Numbered from the stretch's first letter, positions 42,042 through 51,366 are shown. The stretch is DNA of 64,000 nucleotides from Paenibacillus paeoniae (GCF_003388735.1 NZ_QUBQ01000001.1:1488001-1552000); one strand, 5' to 3'. Notes: a model not told the origin generated them from the letters alone. Numbers and translations: made by a program.

Positions 42042-43079
42042 ATGAAGCCAACATCCAGATACGAAATCATTCAACAGATTCTGCTAGATTTAAAGCAGCC
42101 AGGATATAGATATAAGCAAGTTGCAGACGCGGTATTTAAACAGAGAATCAGAGAATATGATCAAATGCACATGTTGCCTCAATCTGTGCGGAATGCTTTG
42201 ATACAGCAATTGGGTAACCGAGTGTGTGGCGTTACACCGGTATTGGAGCAACAATCGGAGCAAGTCAGCAAGTTGTTACTTGCCATTGCAGGGAATGAAC
42301 GGGTAGAAGCCGTCAGACTTAGCTACAAGAGAGGTTGGGAATCGTACTGTATCTCCTCTCAATGCGGCTGCGGGTTCGGCTGTCAATTCTGCTCCACCGG
42401 AACGATGGGGCTTAAGCGTAATTTAACGGCCGACGAAATAACGGATCAGCTCCTGCATTTTCACTTGAACGGTCATGCGCTGGATAGTGTTTCTTTTATG
42501 GGCATGGGGGAAGCTTTGGCCAACCCACATCTATTCGATGCGTTGAAGGTTATGACCGATCCGCAGCTGTTCGGGTTAGGCCAGCGCAGAATAACGGTCT
42601 CTACCATCGGTATTCTGCCGGGTATACAGCGGCTTAGAAGGGAGTTCCCGCAGGTGAATTTGACCTTCTCGCTTCATTCGCCATTCGATGATCAGCGAAG
42701 CAAGCTGATGCCGATTAATAACCGCTTTCCGCTGCAGGATGTATTGAAGGAGCTGGACAGCCACATTCAGCATACTGGAAGAAAGGTGTATATCGCTTAT
42801 ATTATGCTGAGAGGAATCAATGACGGTCCGGAACATGCGGAAGCCGTCGCTGCATTGCTGCGGGGAAGAGGATCATGGGAGCATCTGTACCATGTGAATT
42901 TGATCCCTTATAACGCCACAGTAGAGACGCCGGATCATTATGAACAATCCGATCGCGAGCGAGTCCGTCATTTTGTTAGAGTATTGAAGGCGAAAGGTAT
43001 TCAGGTGACGGTTCGAACGCAATTCGGATCGGATATTAACGCAGGTTGCGGGCAACTGTATGGTTTGGAGCCAACATGA
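42042..43079 (+). CDS. Cfr-family 23S rRNA (adenine-2503-C8) methyltransferase
   Basis: This 345-aa radical SAM enzyme has the cluster motif Cys110-x3-Cys114-x2-Cys117, a preceding Cys108 (SSQCGC) and the methyl-relay Cys336 in DINAGCGQLYG. FMGMGEALAN (RlmN has GEPL), GWESYCISSQCGC, STIGI and QVNLTFSLHSP match Cfr rather than RlmN. Cfr adds a C8 methyl to A2503 and gives resistance to phenicols, lincosamides, oxazolidinones, pleuromutilins and streptogramin A. GAGGGAG precedes the ATG. Chromosomal Cfr-like genes are known in Bacillales; activity against each drug class is not provable from sequence. It is close to Lsa-type and CPT-type genes. Confidence 0.9.
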   Translation: MKPTSRYEIIQQILLDLKQPGYRYKQVADAVFKQRIREYDQMHMLPQSVRNALIQQLGNRVCGVTPVLEQQSEQVSKLLLAIAGNERVEAVRLSYKRGWESYCISSQCGCGFGCQFCSTGTMGLKRNLTADEITDQLLHFHLNGHALDSVSFMGMGEALANPHLFDALKVMTDPQLFGLGQRRITVSTIGILPGIQRLRREFPQVNLTFSLHSPFDDQRSKLMPINNRFPLQDVLKELDSHIQHTGRKVYIAYIMLRGINDGPEHAEAVAALLRGRGSWEHLYHVNLIPYNATVETPDHYEQSDRERVRHFVRVLKAKGIQVTVRTQFGSDINAGCGQLYGLEPT

Positions 43080-43438
43080 CCTCTTTCTAAGTTGCATGAT
43101 TCGTTGTCCAGGTCTATCGGTTTGGATCACCTATCTGCTCGACAAGTTGTATCAACGATTGCTGCGTATGATGAAGTAGCGTTTGGAGCCCTTTTTTAAC
43201 AAGTAGAAAAATAGATTAAGGACTATACAAGTGCTGCAACTGGGCCTGTATAGTCCTTTTATTTTTGCGTTCTGACGGATGAAGAACATATCAGACTCAT
43301 GATGGAGAGGAATGGCCGCCTGTCGGTACAGCATACGTTACTAGGAGGCTACTGATCGATTATCATGCTTCGTAAACAGGAAATGGGTCCTCCCATGTAG
43401 AAGATATTACGATTCCATCATCATTAGCGAGGTAGATC
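43080..43438 (+). other. Gap after the Cfr-like gene
   Basis: No gene is seen. It contains the Cfr-like terminator and the leader of the SWIM-domain operon; a promoter for the operon is not obvious in the last 150 bp. Confidence 0.45.
43219..43266 (+). terminator. Terminator after the Cfr-like gene
   Basis: Perfect 11-bp arms (43219-43229 with 43247-43257) followed by TTTTATTTTT. Confidence 0.85.
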
Positions 43439-44887
43439 ATGAATTTATTAACGGAAGCATTTATCGATCAATTGGCTCCTAATGCAGGGGCTATGAAGAA
43501 TGGCCGGGATCTGGTCAAGAAAAACAGTTTCCAGGTGTTGCGCATTGCAGAAGATCGCACGCTCTTATTCGGAGAGTGCAAAGGCAGCGGCAAAGAACCC
43601 TACCGCTGCTCGGTCGATTTCATTCAACAGGAAAGTCCGGTATCCCGTTGTTCCTGCCCTAGCCGGCAATTTCCGTGCAAGCATGCGCTCGGGTTAATGT
43701 ATGCATTTGCTCTTGGGAAGCCCTTCGAGCAAGCGGAGATTCCTGCGGATATTGCGGAGAAGCGTGAGAAGGCAGAGAAACGCGAGGAGAAGAAGAAAGC
43801 CGAATCGGCAGAAGCGAGAGAAGTGGCTCCGCCTGCCAAACGGAAAGTAAATAAATCCGCTCTTCTCAAAAAAATGAATGCTCAACTGGAAGGATTAAGC
43901 CTATTGGAGAAGCTGGTTCTTCAGACCGTTCATCATGGGCTGGGTGGTATAGACAAGCAAACGATACGTTTGTTCGAGGATCAAGCGAAACAATTAGGCA
44001 ACTATTATATCCCCGGCGCGCAGGCAGAATTGAAGGAACTGGTGCTGTTGTTGACAGAAGAGGACAACAAGGAAGCGGTATATACCCGTGCCATGGAGCA
44101 GCTTATTCGTCTTCATGCGCTTGTACGAAAGGGCAGAAGCTACTTGGAGGAGCGTCTGGCTGATCCCGATTCACCGCAGGATACGGAGACGGCGCTGGAG
44201 GAATTGCTGGGTCACGCGTGGCAGCTTGCTGAACTTAGAGAGCTGGACCGGGTGAAGCGGGATGCAGAGCTTCTGCAACTGTCTTTCTTATCCTATACAG
44301 ATAAGGCGAGAGGCGAATATGTGGATGCCGGTTGGTGGGTTGACCTGCATGACGGCACTGTACATATGACCAGACATCTGCGTCCTTTCCGGGCAGCCAA
44401 AGCGATGAAGGAAGAAGATACGGTTCACGCTGTTGTGCAGGCGGAAGAGCTGTTCATCTATCCTGGTGACGGCAATGCCAGAGTCCGGTGGGAGAAGGCG
44501 AAGCAGCGTGAGGCCGCAGATGCGGATTACAGCGCGGTGAAGTCTCTTGCAGCAGATTCGTACGCCGATGTGGTGAAAGCTGTGAAAAATGGAATCAAAA
44601 ACCCGTTGTCAGACCGCAATCCCGTCAAGGTGGTAGCCTTCACAGCGATAGAGAAGGTAGTGGATGGTTATACGCTGCGGGATTCGCATGGCAAGCATCT
44701 TCCCATTGCATCCACAATCATGAAGGCTCCCCAGCGGTTGGAGGAGATCTTGCCGCTGCTTCCAGCCGAAGATTTGCGGGAACAGGCTGTACTAGTTATG
44801 TTCCGGCATGATGTTGATACCGGGCGCTTGGAAGTCCAGCCAATGAGCATCATCACGGAGCGCCGATTGATTCGGCTGCTGTACTAG
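43439..44887 (+). CDS. SWIM zinc-finger protein, first gene of a MoxR/VWA operon
   Basis: This 482-aa protein has a SWIM domain near residues 76-90 with C-x-C-x6-C-x-H (SRCSCPSRQFPCKHALG), a Zn fold that binds DNA or proteins. A Lys/Glu-rich coiled stretch (about 100-135) follows; the rest is helical with no known fold. The E. coli operon yehLMPQ also encodes a SWIM protein (YehQ) together with MoxR, DUF5682 and VWA proteins. GAGG is 9 nt before the ATG. The next gene starts 14 nt after the stop. Function is unknown; it may recognise a nucleic acid or partner for the system. Confidence 0.82.
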   Translation: MNLLTEAFIDQLAPNAGAMKNGRDLVKKNSFQVLRIAEDRTLLFGECKGSGKEPYRCSVDFIQQESPVSRCSCPSRQFPCKHALGLMYAFALGKPFEQAEIPADIAEKREKAEKREEKKKAESAEAREVAPPAKRKVNKSALLKKMNAQLEGLSLLEKLVLQTVHHGLGGIDKQTIRLFEDQAKQLGNYYIPGAQAELKELVLLLTEEDNKEAVYTRAMEQLIRLHALVRKGRSYLEERLADPDSPQDTETALEELLGHAWQLAELRELDRVKRDAELLQLSFLSYTDKARGEYVDAGWWVDLHDGTVHMTRHLRPFRAAKAMKEEDTVHAVVQAEELFIYPGDGNARVRWEKAKQREAADADYSAVKSLAADSYADVVKAVKNGIKNPLSDRNPVKVVAFTAIEKVVDGYTLRDSHGKHLPIASTIMKAPQRLEEILPLLPAEDLREQAVLVMFRHDVDTGRLEVQPMSIITERRLIRLLY

Positions 44888-44901
44888 AGGAGAGAGAAGA
44901 T

Positions 44902-46710
44902 ATGAGTGTAGATCTGTTGCTTCATTTGCAGCAAGAGGTTCGCCGTCTGTTTGTTGCCGGCAGCGCACTGGCAGAGGGTGACTTGCGATTATCGAAAATG
45001 GTGCCTTCTTTAAGGAGGATCGGCGAATCAGCCCCAGTGTTCAATCGCCTAGCCGATGCGGCGGAGGGACTGCTGTTCGCGTCTCAAGCCGATAGTTCCG
45101 CTAAGCTTCTGGAGCTGTCCACGCTGCTCAGCGCGATTCTTCATACGCAAGGCAAGACGGATGTTCAAGGAAATCCGCAGCCTGTGGAAAGCGAAGGGCT
45201 CCAATTATCCACGGACTTGACGTATCGGCGGCTGTACCCTTTACTTATAGCTCTTACTACGAAAGGCCAAGGGCGTCTGGAGCAGCTCCGTCAATCCTTC
45301 GAGGACCGCAGCTTCCTCGATTTGCGTGTAGTACCGGCGATCTGCGGTGCGCTTGACGATGTGTACGCCGAGATTCCGGATTTCGTACAGGAGAAGATGA
45401 TCCCGGAGATCGGTGAGGCGGCAATTCCTGTTTTGCGCGCTGGACTCAACCTTCAAGGGGGCAAGGGGGATGCGAGAAGGCTGAAGCTGCTGTACCAATT
45501 AAAAGGAGATTCGGTGCTTGAGCTTGTGAAGCAAGCGGGGAGCGCCGGAACGACTGATCTTAAGATTGCGGCCATTGAATTGCTTGGCAGCTATTCCGAT
45601 CAGGAGGGATTTCTGCTGGAGCAAAGTTCCGAGAAACGTCGGGAAGTCCGTCAAACGGCATTCTATGCTCTTGCTCGCTTGGGCTCTCCAAAGGCCATTG
45701 ACCGCTTATTGGAAGCGGCTATGTCGAAGGGCGGAGAGCTTGTCATCGAGCCGATTCAGTCTTGCGACGAGTTGGAGCTGCACAGACGAATTATTTTGAA
45801 GGCGGAGCAAGAACTTAGCCGTTATATAGAGCTTGAGGGTAAAGACCGCGTCTCCGCAATTGGGCTGCTGTACACCTATATCCGATGCTTGAAAGGCCGG
45901 GGCCATGCGCTTGCTGGGGATGCTCTGCCGCTGGTAAAGAGGCTGCTTCATACGGAAGCTTTTATCGTCGCAGATACCGAAGCGGTACAAGAGGCCGCTG
46001 CGGAGCTGCTGCTTGAACTGAACATTGAAGAGGCGGATGAGTTTGGCATCGAACTGCATACCCGATACAAGCGCAAGTTTATCGGCTATAGCTTCCAGGC
46101 AGCGTACAGGCGTTTGACGCCATCCGAGTTGTATGATCGTTATGCTCAGGACTTGAAGGGGCGTTCCGCTTCGGCCAAAAGCTTGCAAAATGCACTGCAA
46201 TCCATTGTTCGCGAGCAGGCATACCAGGGCAATGAGAAAGCCTATGTCGTACATGAAGGCGCTTGGGATTCACGCTGGATACATGTTTTTGCCGAACAGG
46301 ATCTGACAGAGCTGGTATGTGTCTTCTGCCAAGAAGAAGATCGAGAGATTACTTCGTATTTGACGTCCAAGCTGAAGGAACGTGCCAGGATTCAAGATTA
46401 TCAGACGCTTAGCGTGCTCCTGGCCTTGTTCCGAGTCGGCTATAAGAATGCGACGGAGCTGCTAATGGAGCTGCTTCGCAGCCAGGGGCAGCGAACATTC
46501 TACCATATAGACATACGATTACAGAGTATGATTGCATCGCTTCCGAAATCCTATGCGCCAGAACTGCGCGACATAGCAGGCAATATGGCCTATGAATCTG
46601 TGAAAGAACAAATGATAGAGCTTATCGAGGCGCTTGAAGCTGCGCCGGATGCAGCGGCTGAGGAGAGAGGAAACGGGGTATGGGAATGGATCAAAAACAA
46701 AATGTCTTAA
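44902..46710 (+). CDS. HEAT-repeat-like protein of the MoxR/VWA operon
   Basis: This 602-aa all-helical protein carries HEAT-like repeats in the middle (around 210-280, DLKIAAIELLGS then VRQTAFYALARLGSPKAIDRL) and again near the C terminus. Such scaffolds hold protein partners. It probably corresponds to the DUF5691-like component found with SWIM, MoxR, DUF5682 and VWA genes in Actinobacteria and Firmicutes, but I cannot confirm the family. GGAGAGAG precedes the ATG and its last 31 nt overlap the MoxR gene start. Confidence 0.7.
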   Translation: MSVDLLLHLQQEVRRLFVAGSALAEGDLRLSKMVPSLRRIGESAPVFNRLADAAEGLLFASQADSSAKLLELSTLLSAILHTQGKTDVQGNPQPVESEGLQLSTDLTYRRLYPLLIALTTKGQGRLEQLRQSFEDRSFLDLRVVPAICGALDDVYAEIPDFVQEKMIPEIGEAAIPVLRAGLNLQGGKGDARRLKLLYQLKGDSVLELVKQAGSAGTTDLKIAAIELLGSYSDQEGFLLEQSSEKRREVRQTAFYALARLGSPKAIDRLLEAAMSKGGELVIEPIQSCDELELHRRIILKAEQELSRYIELEGKDRVSAIGLLYTYIRCLKGRGHALAGDALPLVKRLLHTEAFIVADTEAVQEAAAELLLELNIEEADEFGIELHTRYKRKFIGYSFQAAYRRLTPSELYDRYAQDLKGRSASAKSLQNALQSIVREQAYQGNEKAYVVHEGAWDSRWIHVFAEQDLTELVCVFCQEEDREITSYLTSKLKERARIQDYQTLSVLLALFRVGYKNATELLMELLRSQGQRTFYHIDIRLQSMIASLPKSYAPELRDIAGNMAYESVKEQMIELIEALEAAPDAAAEERGNGVWEWIKNKMS

Positions 46711-47780
46711 GATTACCGGCAGAGAAGCTGTATGCGCATGAGCTTGAAGCGCTTCGGGAAGCGGACAAAGCGGCAGAGAAACCAGCGGGCTGGCAGCTAT
46801 CTCCCCGCGCCGTGCTGACCTTTATTACAGGCGGCCAGGCGGGTGATACGGTCATTACACCGAAGTATATCGGCAATAAACGGTTGGTGGAGATGGCGAT
46901 TGCTACTTTGCTGACGGACAGAGCGCTGCTCTTGATTGGGGAACCCGGTACGGCGAAGTCCTGGCTGTCGGAGAATCTGACCGCTGCGATCCATGGCGAT
47001 TCGTCCAAGGTCGTGCAGGGGACGGCGGGTACAAGCGAGGAGCATGTCCGCTATTCATGGAACTATGCGCTGCTGCTGGCGCAAGGGCCTTCCGATCAGG
47101 CGATCATCCGCAGTCCGATCCTTCGTGCGATGGAAGGGGGAGGCATCGCCCGCTTTGAGGAGATTTCCCGTTGCGCGTCTGAAGTGCAGGATGCGCTTAT
47201 CTCGATTCTGTCGGAGAAGACAATCTCCATTCCGGAGCTAGGGCGCGAGGTGTCCGCAGAGCGTGGCTTCTCCATCATTGCGACGGCGAATACCCGCGAT
47301 CGCGGCGTTAATGAGATGTCGGCTGCCCTGAAGCGTCGCTTCAATATTATTGTGCTGCCGGCTCCGTCCAGCATTGAGACGGAGATCGATATTGTGCGCA
47401 GGCGCGTGAGTGAGATATCCGCCAGCTACGAGCTGCGCGCCTCACAGCCGGACGAGGATGCCATTCGCAAAGTGGTGACGATTTTCCGTGAGCTCCGCAG
47501 CGGCGTGACGCTGGACGGCAAGGAGAAGCTGAGGTCGCCTAGCGGTGTTATCTCGACGGCAGAGGCTATCTCTCTCCTGACTGGAAGCATGGCGCTGGCC
47601 GGCAGCTTCGGCAACGGTCAGTTGACCGACGAGGATGTGGCAGCAGGCTTGCAGGGCGCGATCGTGAAGGACGATGCGAAGGATCAGCAGGTGTGGAAGG
47701 AATATCTCGACAATATTATGAAAAAACGGGGGTCCTCATGGCGAAGCCTGTACAGCGCTTGTACGGAGATGAACGGGTGA
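46680..47780 (+). CDS. MoxR-type AAA+ ATPase of the MoxR/VWA operon
   Basis: This 366-aa AAA+ ATPase has Walker A GEPGTAKS (about 87-94), a Walker B in which the usual D-E pair reads IARFEEI, sensor 1 IIATANTRDRG and an arginine-finger region AALKRRFN. MoxR ATPases work with VWA-domain proteins as chaperone-like machines that insert metals or activate partners; E. coli YehL is the nearest model. The ATG at 46680 follows GAGAGAGG and overlaps the upstream gene by 31 nt; the downstream gene overlaps by 43 nt, so all are coupled. Whether the altered Walker B still hydrolyses ATP normally is unclear; Glu is retained. Confidence 0.88.
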   Translation: MGMDQKQNVLRLPAEKLYAHELEALREADKAAEKPAGWQLSPRAVLTFITGGQAGDTVITPKYIGNKRLVEMAIATLLTDRALLLIGEPGTAKSWLSENLTAAIHGDSSKVVQGTAGTSEEHVRYSWNYALLLAQGPSDQAIIRSPILRAMEGGGIARFEEISRCASEVQDALISILSEKTISIPELGREVSAERGFSIIATANTRDRGVNEMSAALKRRFNIIVLPAPSSIETEIDIVRRRVSEISASYELRASQPDEDAIRKVVTIFRELRSGVTLDGKEKLRSPSGVISTAEAISLLTGSMALAGSFGNGQLTDEDVAAGLQGAIVKDDAKDQQVWKEYLDNIMKKRGSSWRSLYSACTEMNG

Positions 47781-50083
47781 GTGAAGCCTCGGGACCGCAT
47801 TACTTTGGCATCCGGCATCTGTCCCCGGCAGGATCGTACCATCTGCTTGCTTTGCTGAATGACGTAAAGCCGACTGCGATACTGATCGAAGGGCCTAGCG
47901 ACGCAGGGGAGCTGGCTGCTCAGCTGACGTCTCGGGGCGTCGAGCCTCCGGTGGCATTGCTTGCCTACACGGATCAGCTTCCCGTCCGCACGCTGCTCTA
48001 TCCCTTTGCCGGCTATTCTCCGGAATATCAGGCGCTTAAGTGGGCCAGGTGGAATCATTGCCATGCGGAATTTATTGATCTTCCAACGGAAATCTCGCTG
48101 GCGCTGGCCGATCGGAGACGCGCTCCACGGGTGGAAGCATCCCAGACCGATGAGTCGCAATTATCGTCAGGAAGCTTGTACAGCCGAATAGCGGAACTTT
48201 CGGGCGAGCCGGATTACGAAGCGTATTGGGAGAGGCATTTTGAGCATAATCTGCAGCCGGATGCCTACCGGCGCGCTATCTTGCATTACTCGACCGAGAT
48301 GAGAATTCTTACAGAGAACGAGGAGCTTAAGCAGGCTCCGCAAGAAGCTGCTTACAACGAGATACGCGAATCGTATATGAGGCGCAAAATTCATGAAGCG
48401 ATCGCGAGCGGACATCTGCCTGAGAAAATTGTGGTGCTGAGCGGAGCGCATCATACGCCAGCGCTTGCGTTGTCGCTGCCTGCGATGACGGACGAGGAGC
48501 TGGCCAAGCTGCCGCGTAAGTCTGCGAAGATGACCTTAATGCCTTATTCATATTATAAATTGTCCTCTCATTCCGGATATGGCGCCGGCAACCAGGCCCC
48601 GGCTTATTTCGAGTTGTTGTGGCGCTGCATGCAAGAGGGCGAATTGGATTCGCTGCCTGCGCTTTATTTATCTTCCGTCGCTTCCCGAATGCGCGAGGAG
48701 GGAACGTGGCGGTCCACGGCTTCTGTTATTGAAGGCGTACGAATGGCGAAGGCCTTGGCTGTGATGCATGACGGCCATCAGCCTACTTGGCGGGATCTGC
48801 GGGATGCCGCAACGGTGCTGTTCGGTTACGGTGAATTTTCGGTCGTAGCTGAAGCGCTGGCGCGGACGGATATTGGCACCGCTATCGGCAGCTTGCCGGA
48901 GGGAGTCAGCCAAACCCCGGTGCAGGATGATCTGAACCGTGAACTTAAGCGGCTGAAGCTTGCGAAGTACAAGACGCTGGTGGCGGGTGGTCTGGAGCTG
49001 GACCTGCGCGAGAATCGAAGGGTGAAGTCGGAAGAGTCCGCCTATCTCGACCTGGGCCGCTCTGTATTTCTTCACCGGTTGTCTGCTCTAGGCATTCGGT
49101 TTGCCCGCAAGCAAGGCGTGAGACAAAGCGACGCGACATGGGCGGAGCATTGGGTGCTGCAATGGTCGCCGGAAGCCGAGATTGAGACAGTGGAGTCTAC
49201 GCTCAAAGGCGAAACAATCGAGCTGGCGACCGCTTACGTCATTCACGAGGAGCTAGTGGCCTGCACCGATATTACGATGGCGGCGCAGATGATTCGTCGC
49301 TCATGCGAATGCGGGTTGCCGCAGGTGATGGGACAGGCGACAAGCGCGCTGCAGCGGCTTGGGGTAGATGCAGGGAGCTTCGAGCAGATTGCGAAGACGG
49401 TTCACGAGCTGTCCGTCATGCTGCAATATGGTTCCATTCGCAGAGTGGATACGACTGCGCTGGTTCCGATTATGAGGCAGCTTTTCTTGCGCGGAGCGCT
49501 AATGCTTCAAGAGGCGGCCGGCTGCAATGATGATGCAGCAGTCGGTATGATTGAGGCCATTCATTTGCTGAATACAGCCGCACAGGAGCATTATGAGGAA
49601 GTGGATGAGAGGCTGTGGGTGGAGCAATTAAGCATGCTTGCGGAGCGTGATGACCGTAACGCGAAGCTATCCGGCTATGCCTTCTCTATCCTGCTAGAGC
49701 GCAATGTGGCAGGTGAGGATGAATGCGCGAAGGAAGTGTCCAGAAGACTCTCCCCCGGCATCCCTGCCGACTTGGGGGCGGGCTGGTTCGAGGGGATATC
49801 CATGCGCAACCGATATGCGCTGCTGTCGAGAACATACTTGTGGCGGCAATTGGATGCATATATTGGCTCGCTGGAGGCGGAGCCGTTCAAGCGGTCGCTC
49901 GTATTTCTGCGTAGAGCGTTTGGCTCGTTCGAGCCGAGAGAGAAGGCTGCTATTGCGGAGATGATGGGCGATCTATGGGGAGTCAGTGCAGAATCAGCGG
50001 GCGCCCGGCTGCAGCAGCCGCTGAATGAACAAGAGAAGGAGAGTCTCGATGAACTTAATGACTTTGACTTTGGAGATTTATAG
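47738..50083 (+). CDS. DUF5682-family protein of the MoxR/VWA operon
   Basis: This 781-aa protein starts with GPHYFGIRHLSPAGSYH (about 17-33) and AILIEGPSDAGEL (about 45-57), and has LSGAHHTPAL near 235, the landmarks of DUF5682 (E. coli YehM). The order GxRH, an acidic I-E-G-P, then G-x-H-H resembles active-site motifs of the TraB/ChaN/EreA superfamily, so a hydrolase-type metal site is possible; this is inference. The remaining 500 residues are helical. The start at 47738 follows CGGGGG, 43 nt inside the MoxR gene. Confidence 0.85.
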   Translation: MAKPVQRLYGDERVSEASGPHYFGIRHLSPAGSYHLLALLNDVKPTAILIEGPSDAGELAAQLTSRGVEPPVALLAYTDQLPVRTLLYPFAGYSPEYQALKWARWNHCHAEFIDLPTEISLALADRRRAPRVEASQTDESQLSSGSLYSRIAELSGEPDYEAYWERHFEHNLQPDAYRRAILHYSTEMRILTENEELKQAPQEAAYNEIRESYMRRKIHEAIASGHLPEKIVVLSGAHHTPALALSLPAMTDEELAKLPRKSAKMTLMPYSYYKLSSHSGYGAGNQAPAYFELLWRCMQEGELDSLPALYLSSVASRMREEGTWRSTASVIEGVRMAKALAVMHDGHQPTWRDLRDAATVLFGYGEFSVVAEALARTDIGTAIGSLPEGVSQTPVQDDLNRELKRLKLAKYKTLVAGGLELDLRENRRVKSEESAYLDLGRSVFLHRLSALGIRFARKQGVRQSDATWAEHWVLQWSPEAEIETVESTLKGETIELATAYVIHEELVACTDITMAAQMIRRSCECGLPQVMGQATSALQRLGVDAGSFEQIAKTVHELSVMLQYGSIRRVDTTALVPIMRQLFLRGALMLQEAAGCNDDAAVGMIEAIHLLNTAAQEHYEEVDERLWVEQLSMLAERDDRNAKLSGYAFSILLERNVAGEDECAKEVSRRLSPGIPADLGAGWFEGISMRNRYALLSRTYLWRQLDAYIGSLEAEPFKRSLVFLRRAFGSFEPREKAAIAEMMGDLWGVSAESAGARLQQPLNEQEKESLDELNDFDFGDL

Positions 50084-50086
50084 ACG

Positions 50087-51328
50087 ATGACGCAGCCTGA
50101 TCCGGAACAAGTCAAGCGCTGGCGGCTGATCTTGGGGGCGGCTGCCGAAGAGAAGCTGCAGGCGTCGCGGGGCACAGCGGGAGATGCGCCTTGGCTGAGC
50201 AGCGAGGATCTGCTCATGGACGAAGCGCTGGCTGCCATCTATGACGGAACATCCGGCGGCGATTCCGATGCGGGCGGCCCCGGTCAATCGGGGGGCGCCT
50301 CTGGCGCGCGATTGGCGGGTTTGGGTTCTTCCTCGCCGAAGCTGGCCAAGTGGTTGGGCGATGTGCGGACCTTCTTCCCGCCCGACATCGTGTCGGTGAT
50401 CCAGTCGGATGCAGTACATCGCAAAGGGCTGACGCAGCTCTTGTTCGAACCGGAGCTGCTGTCTCAGGTGAAGCCAGATATCGGGATGGTCGCAACATTG
50501 ATGTCGCTAAGGGGACAAATCCCGGAGCGTACGAAAGAAACAGCCCGCTCCCTCGTCCGCGAGGTCGTGGATGAGATTGTAAAGCGGCTTGCCCAAGAAA
50601 TAACGAGAGCGGTGACCGGCGCGCTCAACCGCCGTCAGCATTCGCCGCTTCCTTCCGTGACGGGGCTCGACTGGGCGAGGACCATCCGCAAAAACTTGAA
50701 ACATTATGATACGGAGCGCAAGCTGCTCATCCCCGAGAAGGTCTACTTCTTCGATCGTGCGCGCAAGAGCAAAGAATGGACCGTCATTCTGGACATCGAC
50801 CAGAGCGGGTCTATGGCCAATTCGGTCATCTATGCCTCTATCATCGGCTCCATCTTTGCGAGCATGCCTTCGTTGGATACGCGAGTCGTCGCCTTTGATA
50901 CCGAGGTCGTCGACCTTAGCGAGCAATGCGCCAATGATCCTGTGGAGATGTTATTCGGCATTCAGCTTGGCGGAGGAACGGATATTAATAAATCGCTTGC
51001 TTATTGCGAGCCCTTCATTGCAGAGCTTAAAAAAACGATGTTTATTCTTGTATCGGACTTGTACGAAGGCGGCAATCGGACGGAGATGATCCGCAGGCTA
51101 AGAGAGATGCATGAATCCGGCGTCAAAACGATTTGCCTGCTCGCGCTGTCGGATGAAGGAGTCCCTTCTTATGACGAGGACGTAGCGAAAAAGCTGGCTC
51201 AATACGGCATCCCTTGCTTCGGCTGCTCGCCGGATAAGCTGCCGGAGCTGATCGAGGGAGCGCTGAAAAGCATGGATCTTCAGCAGCTTGCCGAACGAGT
51301 AGGGCAAGGAAAACAGGGAAGAGCTTAA
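50087..51328 (+). CDS. VWA-domain protein of the MoxR/VWA operon
   Basis: This 413-aa protein has a C-terminal von Willebrand A domain (about 220-400) with a complete metal-ion-dependent adhesion site: D-x-S-x-S in DIDQSGSMANS, Thr in GGGTDINKS and Asp in LVSDLYEGG. The N-terminal half is Gly/Ser-rich near 50-80, then helical. It is the expected partner of the MoxR ATPase, like YehP in E. coli. The gene starts 3 nt after the DUF5682 stop and ends the operon with a good terminator. Confidence 0.9.
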   Translation: MTQPDPEQVKRWRLILGAAAEEKLQASRGTAGDAPWLSSEDLLMDEALAAIYDGTSGGDSDAGGPGQSGGASGARLAGLGSSSPKLAKWLGDVRTFFPPDIVSVIQSDAVHRKGLTQLLFEPELLSQVKPDIGMVATLMSLRGQIPERTKETARSLVREVVDEIVKRLAQEITRAVTGALNRRQHSPLPSVTGLDWARTIRKNLKHYDTERKLLIPEKVYFFDRARKSKEWTVILDIDQSGSMANSVIYASIIGSIFASMPSLDTRVVAFDTEVVDLSEQCANDPVEMLFGIQLGGGTDINKSLAYCEPFIAELKKTMFILVSDLYEGGNRTEMIRRLREMHESGVKTICLLALSDEGVPSYDEDVAKKLAQYGIPCFGCSPDKLPELIEGALKSMDLQQLAERVGQGKQGRA

Positions 51329-51333
51329 GCTAA

Positions 51334-51366
51334 GCTGCTCACGGGGAAACCGTGGGCGGCTTTTTT
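51334..51366 (+). terminator. Terminator of the MoxR/VWA operon
   Basis: Eleven-bp arms (51334-51344 with 51350-51360), one or two G-U pairs, then TTTTTT. Confidence 0.85.
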
